A stretch of DNA of 64,000 nucleotides from an uncultured Clostridium sp. (lineage in GTDB: Bacteria > Bacillota > Clostridia > Clostridiales > Clostridiaceae). The notes below the pieces were generated by a model. The model saw only the letters and a list, made by a program, of their open reading frames with translations, was not told where the DNA came from and made no database searches. The stretch spans positions 7,354 to 71,353 of the forward strand of contig NZ_CAJURG010000007.1 of assembly GCF_910588715.1 (NCBI RefSeq), in the 5' to 3' direction. Each line of letters starts with the position of its first letter. Position 1 is the stretch's first letter. Position numbers and translations under genes: made by a program. Below are positions 18,561-28,424 of the stretch, in pieces.

Positions 18561-18606
18561 TAAATCGATTAACTATATAATACACCCTATGTAAACGTTT
18601 TTCAAG
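18561..18606 (-). promoter_or_regulatory. rbs operon promoter and LacI-type operators
   Basis: Minus-strand promoter: -35 TTGAAA (18605-18600), 17-bp spacer, -10 TATTAT (18582-18577). The spacer carries TGTAAACGTTT (18590-18600 on the plus strand), with the CG-centred palindrome AAACGTTT typical of LacI-type or catabolite (CcpA) operators. A second CG-centred palindrome, AATCGATT (18563-18570), lies just past the predicted transcription start. RbsR and CcpA binding are both possible; the assignment between the sites is inference. Confidence 0.65.
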
Positions 18607-18681
18607 TGCTTTTAATTACTTTTTCTCAATTTTTAACCATCAAATTATATTTTACTTAATAAATCCTTATTGAATAAAAAA

Positions 18682-18717
18682 TTCCTCATAAGAAATTATT
18701 TTCTTTCTTATGAGGAA
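18682..18717 (-). terminator. Terminator after LPXTG protein gene
   Basis: 14-bp perfect stem (TTCCTCATAAGAAA and complement), followed on the minus strand by a T run, 9 bases beyond the stop codon of the LPXTG protein. Confidence 0.85.
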
Positions 18718-18725
18718 AATTTATT

Positions 18726-20408
18726 TTATTGCTTTTTCTTTTCTCTTACTAAATACATACCACTTCCAGCAATTAAAAGTGCTATAAATATAGTTATTCC
18801 ATAGAAAATTCCTTGTCCTGTTTGTGGTAAATCATTTTTATTATCATTGTTATTACCTGATTCATCTGGATTTTCCGGATTGCTTGGAACACTTGGTTTT
18901 ACTGGCTCATCCGGATTTTCTGGATTACTTGGTACATCTGGATTTCCTGGCTCAGATGTATTATCTTTTATAATTATATCTTGTATTGTTATAATATTCC
19001 CTTTATTTTCTTCTGTTAATTCAAATCTTGTTTCAAGCTCTGCTATTTCGTTTCCTGTTAATGAATCAATTTGTTTTAATATATATTTACCTGGCTTTTC
19101 TACTTCATAAGATATTTCTCCATTTTTATCACTTTCTAAAGTAGAAATATATATAAGTTCCTCAGAATCCGATCTAAATAATCTATTTTTAACTTCAACT
19201 TTGTATAAGTTAAACTTCTTACCAACTACTATATTTCCTTTGCTATTTGTTACAGTTGCCTTAAATTTATATCCCTTATTTTCTACATCAGGATTATCTG
19301 GAATAGATGCATCTTCAACAATTAAAGTAATTTCCTTTTCACTTATTTTTCTAAATCTATCTGTTGCTACAGCAGTTATAATATAACTTCCAGGATTAGT
19401 TAAATCATAATCTCCATTTATTTCAACATAAATAGATCTTCCTAAATAATCAACTGCTGTTATATAATCATTTAAATTAATATTGTCTCCAGCTGAAATA
19501 GTTAATTTATTACTATCACTATTGTTAACACTTATTATTGGGCTATTTTCATCATCACCTAATATATCTTCAACAATTACTATTGCTGTTAAAGAACTAC
19601 TATTTTCTTCTGAATCAGCTACGCTATAAGTTATTGAATAACTACCTACTATTTTGGTATTTACTTTACCTTCAACAGAAACCTTATCGTTAGAAATTAC
19701 CCCATCTTCTTCATCCGTAACTTCAATATAGCTTTTTGGATCAAAACTATCATACTTAGATATTATTATTTTTCCATCAGCTATAGCGTTTGATTTTTTT
19801 AAACTAATTATTGGTGATGAGCTTATAGTTAACTTATCTTCACTTAAATTAGCCATATCAATTCCACTAATCTCTTTATTAGTATCATTAACTACATAAC
19901 TATAAGCAATTCCATCACTATTTAGCTTAGCATCAATAGAATATGCAGAACTTCCACCTGAAACCTTAGAAACATTTATTTCACATATATCTAAAATTCC
20001 TCCTACTTTATTTAAAGCCTCTTTAGAAACAATAAAAAGTTCCATATTTTTTTTATCGTTGCTCATTTTTACATGCGTTTTTACATCATTTGAATCAGAA
20101 GTTACAGTCCAATTAATGCTATCTTCTTCAAATTTAGCATTTCCATTTATACCAATGCTTAATTGTAATGATTTCACTACGGGTGTAAAATTATTTAATG
20201 AAATTTTTACCTTATCTTTATTTAATTTTTCTACATTTAATTCTACTGAAGGATTATTAACCTTGCTATTTTCCGCAGAACTATTTTTAGAATATGCAAC
20301 CAAGCTAATAAAAATTGTAAATATCATTATTAAAGGTATAATTCTTTTACTAAATTTTTCTTTAGAGTTTATTTTATTAGATTTATTTTGGTACTTTTCT
20401 TTTTTCAT
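18726..20408 (-). CDS. LPXTG-anchored surface protein with cohesin-like N-terminus
   Basis: 560 aa. A basic N-terminus and signal peptide (about 1-45) lead to a beta-rich domain of about 145 residues (about 45-190) with the look of a cohesin module (SLQLSIGING..., then an LDICEINVSKVSGG stretch), then two DUF5011/bacterial Ig-like domains (about 205-290 and 295-375), a SpaA/prealbumin-type domain (about 380-475), a Pro/Asn linker with repeated VPSNPENPDE, and the sorting signal LPQTG (527-531), hydrophobic helix and REKKKQ tail. It should be linked to peptidoglycan by sortase. Gene starts 25 bases after the M60 protease gene ends, so the two are probably one operon. The cohesin reading rests on pattern, not on a search. 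Confidence 0.8.
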   Translation of the reverse strand: MKKEKYQNKSNKINSKEKFSKRIIPLIMIFTIFISLVAYSKNSSAENSKVNNPSVELNVEKLNKDKVKISLNNFTPVVKSLQLSIGINGNAKFEEDSINWTVTSDSNDVKTHVKMSNDKKNMELFIVSKEALNKVGGILDICEINVSKVSGGSSAYSIDAKLNSDGIAYSYVVNDTNKEISGIDMANLSEDKLTISSSPIISLKKSNAIADGKIIISKYDSFDPKSYIEVTDEEDGVISNDKVSVEGKVNTKIVGSYSITYSVADSEENSSSLTAIVIVEDILGDDENSPIISVNNSDSNKLTISAGDNINLNDYITAVDYLGRSIYVEINGDYDLTNPGSYIITAVATDRFRKISEKEITLIVEDASIPDNPDVENKGYKFKATVTNSKGNIVVGKKFNLYKVEVKNRLFRSDSEELIYISTLESDKNGEISYEVEKPGKYILKQIDSLTGNEIAELETRFELTEENKGNIITIQDIIIKDNTSEPGNPDVPSNPENPDEPVKPSVPSNPENPDESGNNNDNKNDLPQTGQGIFYGITIFIALLIAGSGMYLVREKKKQ

Positions 20409-20433
20409 GATACTCCTCCTTACAGTATATTTA

Positions 20434-23400
20434 TTATCTATTTTCTGTAATATTGTTAATTATAGATTCCTTAATTTCAATTGCTTTAATATTATTAGAT
20501 GTTATATTTCTAGTTTTTCCAGATGTTAAGCTTATTTCTGGTAATATATCTGGCACTGCAATTTTAAATGTATCACTTACAAGTCTTTGTCCACCTTCTA
20601 ATGCATCAGCACTATCAGTTCTATATAATTCAGCAAATATTTCCGTATTGTTTTCCATAAAGCTAGCTGAATTTTCTGGCTCAACCCAATAAATCCAATT
20701 TCCCTCTGCTATTTCTTCTAAATTACCATTATCCGGCACCTCAGCTAAAAGTATTCCATCATATTTATCTGCAATATGCTCTTCTTTTTGATTAAGTACT
20801 AAAGGTACGTTAAATGCAGGATTTCCTCTATATTCTCCAGTTATAATTATAGAACCTGCTGGAATTGACTTTTGCTCATTTTCCTCTGTTTCAGGATTAT
20901 CAACCTGATATACATAAGATTCCTTTAGTATTCCTATACCATTTTTATAATTAATATTATCATCAGCAACACCAATTTCAATATTATCCCCTGGTGGTGT
21001 TATTAGCTCAAGCTCTGCTGCTGATATATTTTTTGTTTCTAAGGCAGTTATCTTAACATATCTTGCATTATATGCATTTAATTGATTTCCACCAGTAACT
21101 CCTTCTTTATCAAAATAAATAGTTGATGTAGGATTTTCAGCTGTTAAACTTAAAGTTCCTTCTTTAGTAGTTATCCAGTTTACTCCATCCTTACTAACTT
21201 CTATTTTATATTTTTTAAGAGCACTATTAACTATAGATTCCTTTTTAAATATAAATCCAGTAGTTTGAACTGGAGCTGTGTATTTAATACCAACTAAAGT
21301 TTTCATTTCTGTAGTATCTAATATTAAATATGGATTATTATTTGGATTCATTTCAATACCATGAACTGAACTATTATATTCTGACTTATTTAACATTCTA
21401 CCTTCATAAGCAGTATTATTATTATTATCATCTAAAGCAAGTTTTAAGTCTTCATTACCTTCAAAAGAATGAATATCATTTTTATCTTCATTTATACTTA
21501 TAGTATTAGTAGTTAACAATGTGCTAGACTTTGCTAATCCACCTTCATGACGTATTTTAACAGTTCCTATTTCAACTTCATTAGTTGGATTTAAATTATA
21601 ATCATATGCAATTGCTGAATATTTAACAACTCTATTATTTATATTATCAGCTATATCAGTATAAACAGTTTCTTTTTCATTCTTGTTTCTTACAATAAAT
21701 CCACAAGGTTCACCATTTCTATAAATTTCATATCCTAAAATATTATCATCACTTTTATCTACTGATAGATTAATTGAAACCTTTTTATCATTAACATAAG
21801 AACCATTTATAATTTTATTTCCCTTAGAATCTACCCCAAATTCAGCTGATAGAGTAGTGCCTTCTTCCATATCTGCAGTTCCTGCCATCCTCATTCTTCT
21901 TGCTTCATCATTTATATATTGAATTTTTTTAGTTTCTTTAGGGAATTGAGCTACATATTCTAATGTTGTATCATTTGCTACTATCCCATGAGATTGATAG
22001 AAATTTGTTAAATCCTTTCCTGCAACCTTAGAAGTCATCCTAATTAACAATTGATCCCTATCAGCATTTAATTTTTCCTCTTCAGTCATCTCTCTATATG
22101 CTCTATTTAATTTAGCAAAATAAGAATCATTATTTAAATTATCATCAAAACCATTAATTAACATCTTGTAAGTGCTATTGTTTTCATATGCTAAGTAAGG
22201 TTGCCATAACATATTTAATACTACACCTCTATTAGTAGATAACCCTAACGTATTTGAAGTAACTTTTTCATATAAGGCATTCATTGCTGATGCATATGGA
22301 GTATCTTGATCAAGCATACTCGAAGTAATAGCTACCATTAAGTTATTACTTGTTTCTGGATAAATTCTAGATCCAATATCCATAACATGTCCCATTTCAT
22401 GTCCTATTAGAGCACCATAAAGATGAGCCTCATTTGGATTTGTTACATTTCCTTCTGAATCGAATTTAAAAGGTACACCTTGCATATATCCAGCAGATCC
22501 AAAACCAACACCTATATGATGCCCTGATGCATAAGCTGCAGCCCCCATCATCATTCTTTGGTATTTAATATTTAATCTAGTTAATGGAGCCTTGTGCTTA
22601 TTAAAATACTCATTATCTTCCGCATCTATTTCTCCATTATTATTAAAATCCTGAACTGATTCAAATACTCCTTTTTTAGCAAACCCAACCTTAACTTCTT
22701 GTTCCCAAGCTAAAAGTGCATTGTAAACTCTTTCTACTTGAGCATCTTCGTTTCCAACTAATCCATTTTCAATTCCCTTTAATATTTCTGATGCTGGTAA
22801 AGTTAAAGTAAATCTATCTCCTTCAATATCAGTGCTATTTAAAGGTGATGTTTTTTCATCATAAGGATATATATTATTTATCTTATCAGTGTCACTAATA
22901 TTTGTTGGATAAATATTTTTAATGTTTGCCATATAATTTCTTAACTCTGATATATATGCTCTTATTTTTTCTTTAGATTCATTTTCTTTAGATTCATCAT
23001 TTATTAAATTATTAACATCTAAATGAGGAATATCTGTAACTCCACTTAAACGAATTTGTATATTTGCACTAGTGCTACCTGATGTAACTCTTGCCATTAC
23101 TTGACCACCTTTTTCTACATCTGCAGATATAATTGATGGTATAGTAATTTCAGTTCTACCTGGTCTTATAGTAACAGTTCCCCCTTGATATTGTCCTGGA
23201 AGACCATAATTTTGAAGAAATGTTATTTGAACCTTAGTATTTGGATCACTTGATCCCATGTATACAACTATTTGCTTAGATGTATCATTTTCATCAACAC
23301 CTGGTCTTGCAACACTTCCTAATGATTGCCAATCATTTTGCATACCTAAAGATGGTCCACCACCTCCAGATCTAATACTTGCATCTAGTGTAGTGATCTT

Positions 23401-26400
23401 TTCTGATACTTGCTTATCATTAAATAACTTTTGTGCAACTTCTAATTCTAATTGTAAAACAGACTTATCTGGATGATATTCATTGCTTATAGGATCTGGT
23501 GTATTTAATCTATTAAATAATTCATCTAAAATCTCTTGAGTTACACTATCTTTAAGAACAACCCTTAGATCATCAGTATATAAAGCTTTTATATCATCTG
23601 CTAAACTATCATATTCGTAAAATCTAATTTCTGACATTGTTTGTACACTTCCACCATATCCAGATGTGTCAACCTTAATTTTATTTGCTGTTATTGGCTC
23701 TGATAATTTTACAATATAATATCTATGACCATTAGATACCTTTGATTGTAATGATGTTGGATAAACGACCTTTTGATTTCCTTCTTCATCCCAATAAGTA
23801 ACTTTAACTTTATATAAAGACATATTATATCCTTGTTCTAATGTTTCAGCAAAAGCTATTGTTCCTATAGTATAATTATCATCAAATGTTATTTCAGAAC
23901 CTCTGTTTGATCCGTAACTAGCTCCTGTATCCCAGTCTTTAACTTTCCATGAAGTTGTAAAATCACCATCTACTAACGCATATTCCGAATCATAACTTAA
24001 AGCTGCATCACCAGTTGCCCATCCGTCAGCATCTAACTTATTACGTACATCAATAATATGTGTAGTTCCTATTTCATTTTCATCGGTAGGTCTATTAATA
24101 AGTTTATACTCTGACATAACTGGTGGATTTACTGAAGTTGTGCTTCCTATATATGTGCTAGACATTTTACTAGTTCCTAGATGATTGGTTGCAGTTGCCC
24201 TAACCTCATAAGATGCATTATCCTCAAGATCATTTATTGTATAACTGTGGCTTCTTACTAACTTACTCTTATCTGGATTAGTTACTTCAATACTATCTTC
24301 AGTTACCTTTTTATTATCATCATTAGCCTTTATCCAACTTTTATCTGTATCTCCTACTTTTCTATAATAAATATCAAATTCTCTAGCTTGTATATGATTT
24401 TCCCAACTTACAGTAAATGATTTATATCCTTGAACTGTTGTTAAGTTTCTTGGTGGTTCTGGTGATGTTATTGGAATAACTTGTATTTCAGATACTGTTC
24501 CTTTATATCCATCATAATAACTTTGAATTATGTTGTAATTAGAGTCTACATTATCAGGCTTTCCATCAAAAGCTGATGGATTTTTAGTTGCATCCTCATA
24601 TCCACTGCTCCACTCTCCATTTAATGATTGAATACTAACTCTATAGACATCGTAAGGCTTAATATCTTTATCTAATATATTTATATTTGGTTTATTTGTT
24701 TGAAGCTTTTTAGTCTTTGTAATATTTCCATTTTCATCAAGCTTTTGATACATAACTTCATATGCTGTTACATTTGGTTGTGCATCCCATGTCAATGTTA
24801 TTCTCTCATCATGTAAATTAGTTGATGTTTCAACTGTTTTTATTTGAGGAATATTCATATCTGGCTTTGGAATTTCTTTATAAACATTATTTAAAAATTC
24901 TATTTTAGCAATTTCAGAAATTCTTTTATTTCCTCTATTTCCTGTTACATTAATAGAAATCTTTTTAACAGCTATTTGCTTTCCAAGTTCTATAATTAAA
25001 TTTCCCGATTCATCACTTTTAAAAGTTGAAGCTTCAGTTGAGAAATTTATTGTTTCAATATTTCCATTTTCATCTTCATAAGTTATACTTCCTGAGCTTG
25101 GAAGAGATGAATCTTCACTACTTGAAACATCTGCTGATTTTAATAATATTCTTTCCATGTTTACAGCCTTATTGCCTTCAGAAGCCTTAGATAAATCCAT
25201 ATCTATAACTAATGGTAATTCTTTGCTTGGTGCTTCTCCATTATTTTTAGTTACTGAAACAGATTTATTATTGTCTAAAAATATATCTCTTATATCTGTA
25301 CCTTCTTCAAACTTTAAGTTATCATCATTAACAACTATTTTATTTAAGTCTAATATTGCATCAGTATTAACTATTTCTACATCGCCAATAGTTGATCCTA
25401 TATTTTCATTAACATAAGTTAAATCAGCAATATTAACCCTTCCATCTTTGTTAATGTCATATTTTGAATTAGATGATCCTATATTTTCAAATACTAAATT
25501 ATAATCACCCATATCTATTTTTCCATCGCCATTAACATCTCCAGCTAAAAATACACCATTGTATTTTAAAGTTTCATTATAGTTATTTCCTAATATTACT
25601 CTTTTTGAAAAATCTTTTATTTCTATATTATCTACCTTAGTATCTATATAACTTTCAGACTTAATTTCAGCACTATATGTTCCAAGATCTAACTTCTCAA
25701 TTGTAATGTGTAAGAAATATATATCCTTTTCTTCATCCTCTAACAATTGCTTCTTTGAATTTAATTTTTCAATCTTATATGTTGCTCCATTATCTAAAAC
25801 TCCATAATCATTTACTAAGCTAGATATTTTCCCAATCTTTTCATTTCCTTTAAAAAGATTAATATTTATTGAATCAGTATTAATTATTGGCATATTAAAA
25901 TTAATATCAAATTCTAACTTACCATAATTCTTTTTTCCCTCAGAAAAAGTAAATTTATTTTTATCTTCAACTTCACCTTTATCTTCTTCTGTATTTTCTG
26001 TTGTTGTGTCAACTTCATTTTCATTATCGTTTTTTTCATCTTCTACAGTTAAATTCTCTTTGTCTTCTTTTTCTTCTAATTTCTCATCAGAAGTTATACT
26101 GTCTCCTTCAGTTGAAGAAATATTATCTTTAATTAATGTTTCTTCAGAATCCGAATTGTCATCCTTTTCATCATAAGATCCATTTTCTAAATTATCATTT
26201 TGATTAAGATTACTATTATTAGAATCATTACTTTCTATATTAGTATTATTATTTTCAATTTTATCAGTATCTTCAACAATTACTTCAGTAGAATTATTAA
26301 TCTGTTGATTAATGTTATTAGAATCATTTACTTTAGTACCCGATTTCATAGCTTCAACTGACATAGTAGTTAAATTAGTTGTTGCTAATGCAGTTGCAAT

Positions 26401-26424
26401 AGTGCATGATACTATTTTTTTCAT
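20434..26424 (-). CDS. Large secreted M60-type zinc metalloprotease with dockerin
   Basis: 1996 aa secreted protein, probably acting on mucin-type glycoproteins outside the cell (M60 peptidases are often mucinases). Order: signal peptide (1-25), acidic Asn/Glu/Asp-rich stretch (30-155), beta domain (155-290), dockerin with two Ca-binding loops GDVNGDGKIDMGD and YDINKDGRVNIAD (292-345), discoidin-like domain (about 400-515), two fibronectin III domains (about 520-760), F5/8C carbohydrate-binding-like domain (770-935), helical spacer, M60 catalytic region with HEMGH (1342-1346), and a second F5/8C-like domain (about 1630-1810), then a C-terminal beta domain. A lone Ca-loop-like FNNNGEIDAED occurs near 1255. 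There is no LPXTG, so attachment may be by the dockerin. ATG preceded by AAAGGGGAG. Confidence 0.88.
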   Translation of the reverse strand: MKKIVSCTIATALATTNLTTMSVEAMKSGTKVNDSNNINQQINNSTEVIVEDTDKIENNNTNIESNDSNNSNLNQNDNLENGSYDEKDDNSDSEETLIKDNISSTEGDSITSDEKLEEKEDKENLTVEDEKNDNENEVDTTTENTEEDKGEVEDKNKFTFSEGKKNYGKLEFDINFNMPIINTDSININLFKGNEKIGKISSLVNDYGVLDNGATYKIEKLNSKKQLLEDEEKDIYFLHITIEKLDLGTYSAEIKSESYIDTKVDNIEIKDFSKRVILGNNYNETLKYNGVFLAGDVNGDGKIDMGDYNLVFENIGSSNSKYDINKDGRVNIADLTYVNENIGSTIGDVEIVNTDAILDLNKIVVNDDNLKFEEGTDIRDIFLDNNKSVSVTKNNGEAPSKELPLVIDMDLSKASEGNKAVNMERILLKSADVSSSEDSSLPSSGSITYEDENGNIETINFSTEASTFKSDESGNLIIELGKQIAVKKISINVTGNRGNKRISEIAKIEFLNNVYKEIPKPDMNIPQIKTVETSTNLHDERITLTWDAQPNVTAYEVMYQKLDENGNITKTKKLQTNKPNINILDKDIKPYDVYRVSIQSLNGEWSSGYEDATKNPSAFDGKPDNVDSNYNIIQSYYDGYKGTVSEIQVIPITSPEPPRNLTTVQGYKSFTVSWENHIQAREFDIYYRKVGDTDKSWIKANDDNKKVTEDSIEVTNPDKSKLVRSHSYTINDLEDNASYEVRATATNHLGTSKMSSTYIGSTTSVNPPVMSEYKLINRPTDENEIGTTHIIDVRNKLDADGWATGDAALSYDSEYALVDGDFTTSWKVKDWDTGASYGSNRGSEITFDDNYTIGTIAFAETLEQGYNMSLYKVKVTYWDEEGNQKVVYPTSLQSKVSNGHRYYIVKLSEPITANKIKVDTSGYGGSVQTMSEIRFYEYDSLADDIKALYTDDLRVVLKDSVTQEILDELFNRLNTPDPISNEYHPDKSVLQLELEVAQKLFNDKQVSEKITTLDASIRSGGGGPSLGMQNDWQSLGSVARPGVDENDTSKQIVVYMGSSDPNTKVQITFLQNYGLPGQYQGGTVTIRPGRTEITIPSIISADVEKGGQVMARVTSGSTSANIQIRLSGVTDIPHLDVNNLINDESKENESKEKIRAYISELRNYMANIKNIYPTNISDTDKINNIYPYDEKTSPLNSTDIEGDRFTLTLPASEILKGIENGLVGNEDAQVERVYNALLAWEQEVKVGFAKKGVFESVQDFNNNGEIDAEDNEYFNKHKAPLTRLNIKYQRMMMGAAAYASGHHIGVGFGSAGYMQGVPFKFDSEGNVTNPNEAHLYGALIGHEMGHVMDIGSRIYPETSNNLMVAITSSMLDQDTPYASAMNALYEKVTSNTLGLSTNRGVVLNMLWQPYLAYENNSTYKMLINGFDDNLNNDSYFAKLNRAYREMTEEEKLNADRDQLLIRMTSKVAGKDLTNFYQSHGIVANDTTLEYVAQFPKETKKIQYINDEARRMRMAGTADMEEGTTLSAEFGVDSKGNKIINGSYVNDKKVSINLSVDKSDDNILGYEIYRNGEPCGFIVRNKNEKETVYTDIADNINNRVVKYSAIAYDYNLNPTNEVEIGTVKIRHEGGLAKSSTLLTTNTISINEDKNDIHSFEGNEDLKLALDDNNNNTAYEGRMLNKSEYNSSVHGIEMNPNNNPYLILDTTEMKTLVGIKYTAPVQTTGFIFKKESIVNSALKKYKIEVSKDGVNWITTKEGTLSLTAENPTSTIYFDKEGVTGGNQLNAYNARYVKITALETKNISAAELELITPPGDNIEIGVADDNINYKNGIGILKESYVYQVDNPETEENEQKSIPAGSIIITGEYRGNPAFNVPLVLNQKEEHIADKYDGILLAEVPDNGNLEEIAEGNWIYWVEPENSASFMENNTEIFAELYRTDSADALEGGQRLVSDTFKIAVPDILPEISLTSGKTRNITSNNIKAIEIKESIINNITENR

Positions 26425-26648
26425 TTACGTTATCTCCCCTTTTTACCCTAAATTAGTAGAAATTAACACAACATTTATATTTTACCTCATAATTCATCAC
26501 TTTAAAATCCCATTTTAAAACATTTTATCTAAATTTTCAAAGTATTTTTACTTGTAAGTAATTTTTTAATGAAATTCCACAAAATTTAGACTATTAAAAA
26601 TAAGACATACATAAATAAGACATAAAAATTAAAAATAATGTTTTTATA

Positions 26649-26688
26649 AATAAAAGCCTAGTAAAAACTATTTTACTAGACTTTTATT
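26649..26688 (-). terminator. Terminator of nucleoside transport operon
   Basis: Stem AATAAAAG-C-CTAGTAAAA pairing with TTTTACTAG-A-CTTTTATT (one mismatch), T-rich downstream, just after the phosphoesterase gene. Confidence 0.75.
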
Positions 26689-26699
26689 TCAATATAATT

Positions 26700-27497
26700 T
26701 TATTCTCTAAAATTAACAATTCCTAATTCTTTATTGTTAGCTAAAGCTGAAATTACTTCTACTGATATTTTACCATCTTCATATGTACAAAGATTAATCT
26801 TAGAACTCTCTTCAAACCTTACTATTCCATTACTTTCATCATAGCCTATAAAACTAAGACTTCCTGCTGTAAAATATGGTTTACCTGCAAAATCTCCTTT
26901 AAAGGGGTGGTGAGTATGTCCTACAAAAATTCCAACTATAGAACTATCTTTTATTATAATTTCAAAGTCATCATGATAACTAACAGCTGGAGTAGTAAAT
27001 TGACTTTTTATAAGATGATGATGAGATATTAAAATAGTATCTCCTTCATCTCTATTCTTTAATTGATTTTTTAACCAAGTATATTGGTTCTCCGAAATAA
27101 ATCCATCATTATTTTTATATTGAGAATTATCAAAGCTAATTATTCTTAACCCATTTATTTTATTTACAGTATTATAAGGAAGATTGCACCTTTTATTAAA
27201 CCATCCCTTATAAAAAGCTTCCTTATTATCATGATTTCCCAATGTAATTATATATGGTATATTATTTAATAATCCTTCTAGTTCATTCTTTAAAAGTTCA
27301 TAATCTTCATATGTTCCTGATTCTACTAAATCTCCAGTTATAATAACAAAATCTATCTCGCTTAAATTAATTTTCTCTAAAGCTTTCTTCATTTGTATTA
27401 AAGGACTTGTCATGCTATTAAAGATTGCATTATAACCTTTTTCAGCTTTAGGATACTCTCTTAAAAAGTGAATATCTGATAAATGTAAAAACTTCAT
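26700..27497 (-). CDS. Metallophosphoesterase (calcineurin-like)
   Basis: 265 aa. LHLSDIHF, ITGDLVESG, LGNHD, HH and GHTHHPF are the five metal-site blocks of calcineurin-like phosphoesterases; no signal peptide, so cytoplasmic. Last gene of the nucleoside ABC operon (9-base gap), which suggests a phosphodiesterase or phosphatase acting on nucleotides or cyclic nucleotides, but the substrate is not readable from sequence. Confidence 0.85.
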   Translation of the reverse strand: MKFLHLSDIHFLREYPKAEKGYNAIFNSMTSPLIQMKKALEKINLSEIDFVIITGDLVESGTYEDYELLKNELEGLLNNIPYIITLGNHDNKEAFYKGWFNKRCNLPYNTVNKINGLRIISFDNSQYKNNDGFISENQYTWLKNQLKNRDEGDTILISHHHLIKSQFTTPAVSYHDDFEIIIKDSSIVGIFVGHTHHPFKGDFAGKPYFTAGSLSFIGYDESNGIVRFEESSKINLCTYEDGKISVEVISALANNKELGIVNFRE

Positions 27498-27506
27498 ATT
27501 CTATAC

Positions 27507-28424
27507 CTACTTAATCTTCTTTTTCTTACTTCTTTTAGTTTGTATACTAAATAATATAAGTGCAACAATTGTTGCTACATAAGGAATAGAAGCTGTAATT
27601 TGTGTTTTTAAAGATGTATTTTGAAGTACATTTCCAGCTGCTTGTGAGAATCCAAAGAATAAACTTGATAAAAGAACACCAATAGGGTGAGACTTTCCTA
27701 AGTTGTTTGCAGCCATAGCAATATATCCACGTCCTGAAGTCATGTTTTGCATAAATAATGTTACAGTTCCCATAGAAAGAAGAACTCCACCTAATCCACA
27801 TAATAATCCTGATAAGCTTATTGTAAGAAATTGATATTTTTCTACTGGAGTACCAAGGCTTCTTGCTGCTTCTTTATTTATACCTATAGCACGCAGTCTA
27901 TATCCTAATACTGTTTTATATAAAAATATATACATTCCTATAGCTAAAACAAATGCTAAGTAATCTATAAGTGTTAATCCTGAAAAAATTGTACCTAATA
28001 CTGGAATATCTTTAATAATAGGTAAATCAATTTTAGGAAGACTTACTAAGCTTGGGTCATTAAATACTCCCTTTGTTCTAAAAATTATATAAAGTAAATA
28101 TGTTGTAACACCGCCCATCATAGTGTTAGTTGCCATACCAACAACAACTGGTGATGCTTTTAATTTAATTATACAAAATCCAACAATAGCCGATACTATC
28201 ATTCCACTAATTGCACCTGCAAGCACAGATAAAAATACATTATGAGTATAATAATTTGCAACAATACTGAAAAATGCACCTGTTAACATTGTTCCTTCCA
28301 TTGCAATATTAAAAATACGTACCTTAGAACATATAGCTGCTGCTAAAGTAACTAATAAAATAGGTGTCATCATACGAAGAGTGGAATTAGCTACCACCGC
28401 AAAATAATCTATACTTAATTCCAT
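27507..28424 (-). CDS. Nucleoside ABC transporter permease (second)
   Basis: 305 aa, about 8 helices. LVTLAAAICSKVRIFNIAMEGTMLTGAF and LRAIGINKEAARSLGTPVEKYQ mark the NupQ/YufQ-type permease of BMP-family importers. Its start overlaps the end of the previous permease gene by one base. Confidence 0.92.
   Translation of the reverse strand: MELSIDYFAVVANSTLRMMTPILLVTLAAAICSKVRIFNIAMEGTMLTGAFFSIVANYYTHNVFLSVLAGAISGMIVSAIVGFCIIKLKASPVVVGMATNTMMGGVTTYLLYIIFRTKGVFNDPSLVSLPKIDLPIIKDIPVLGTIFSGLTLIDYLAFVLAIGMYIFLYKTVLGYRLRAIGINKEAARSLGTPVEKYQFLTISLSGLLCGLGGVLLSMGTVTLFMQNMTSGRGYIAMAANNLGKSHPIGVLLSSLFFGFSQAAGNVLQNTSLKTQITASIPYVATIVALILFSIQTKRSKKKKIK

Noticed and set aside
18590..18606. Perfect catabolite-repression (cre) site
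   Set aside because: The spacing differs by one base from the strict cre pattern, so it is given only as a LacI/CcpA-type operator.
18847..19110. Plus-strand SGFSGLLG-rich open frame
   Set aside because: Antisense of the Pro/Asn-rich linker of the LPXTG protein.
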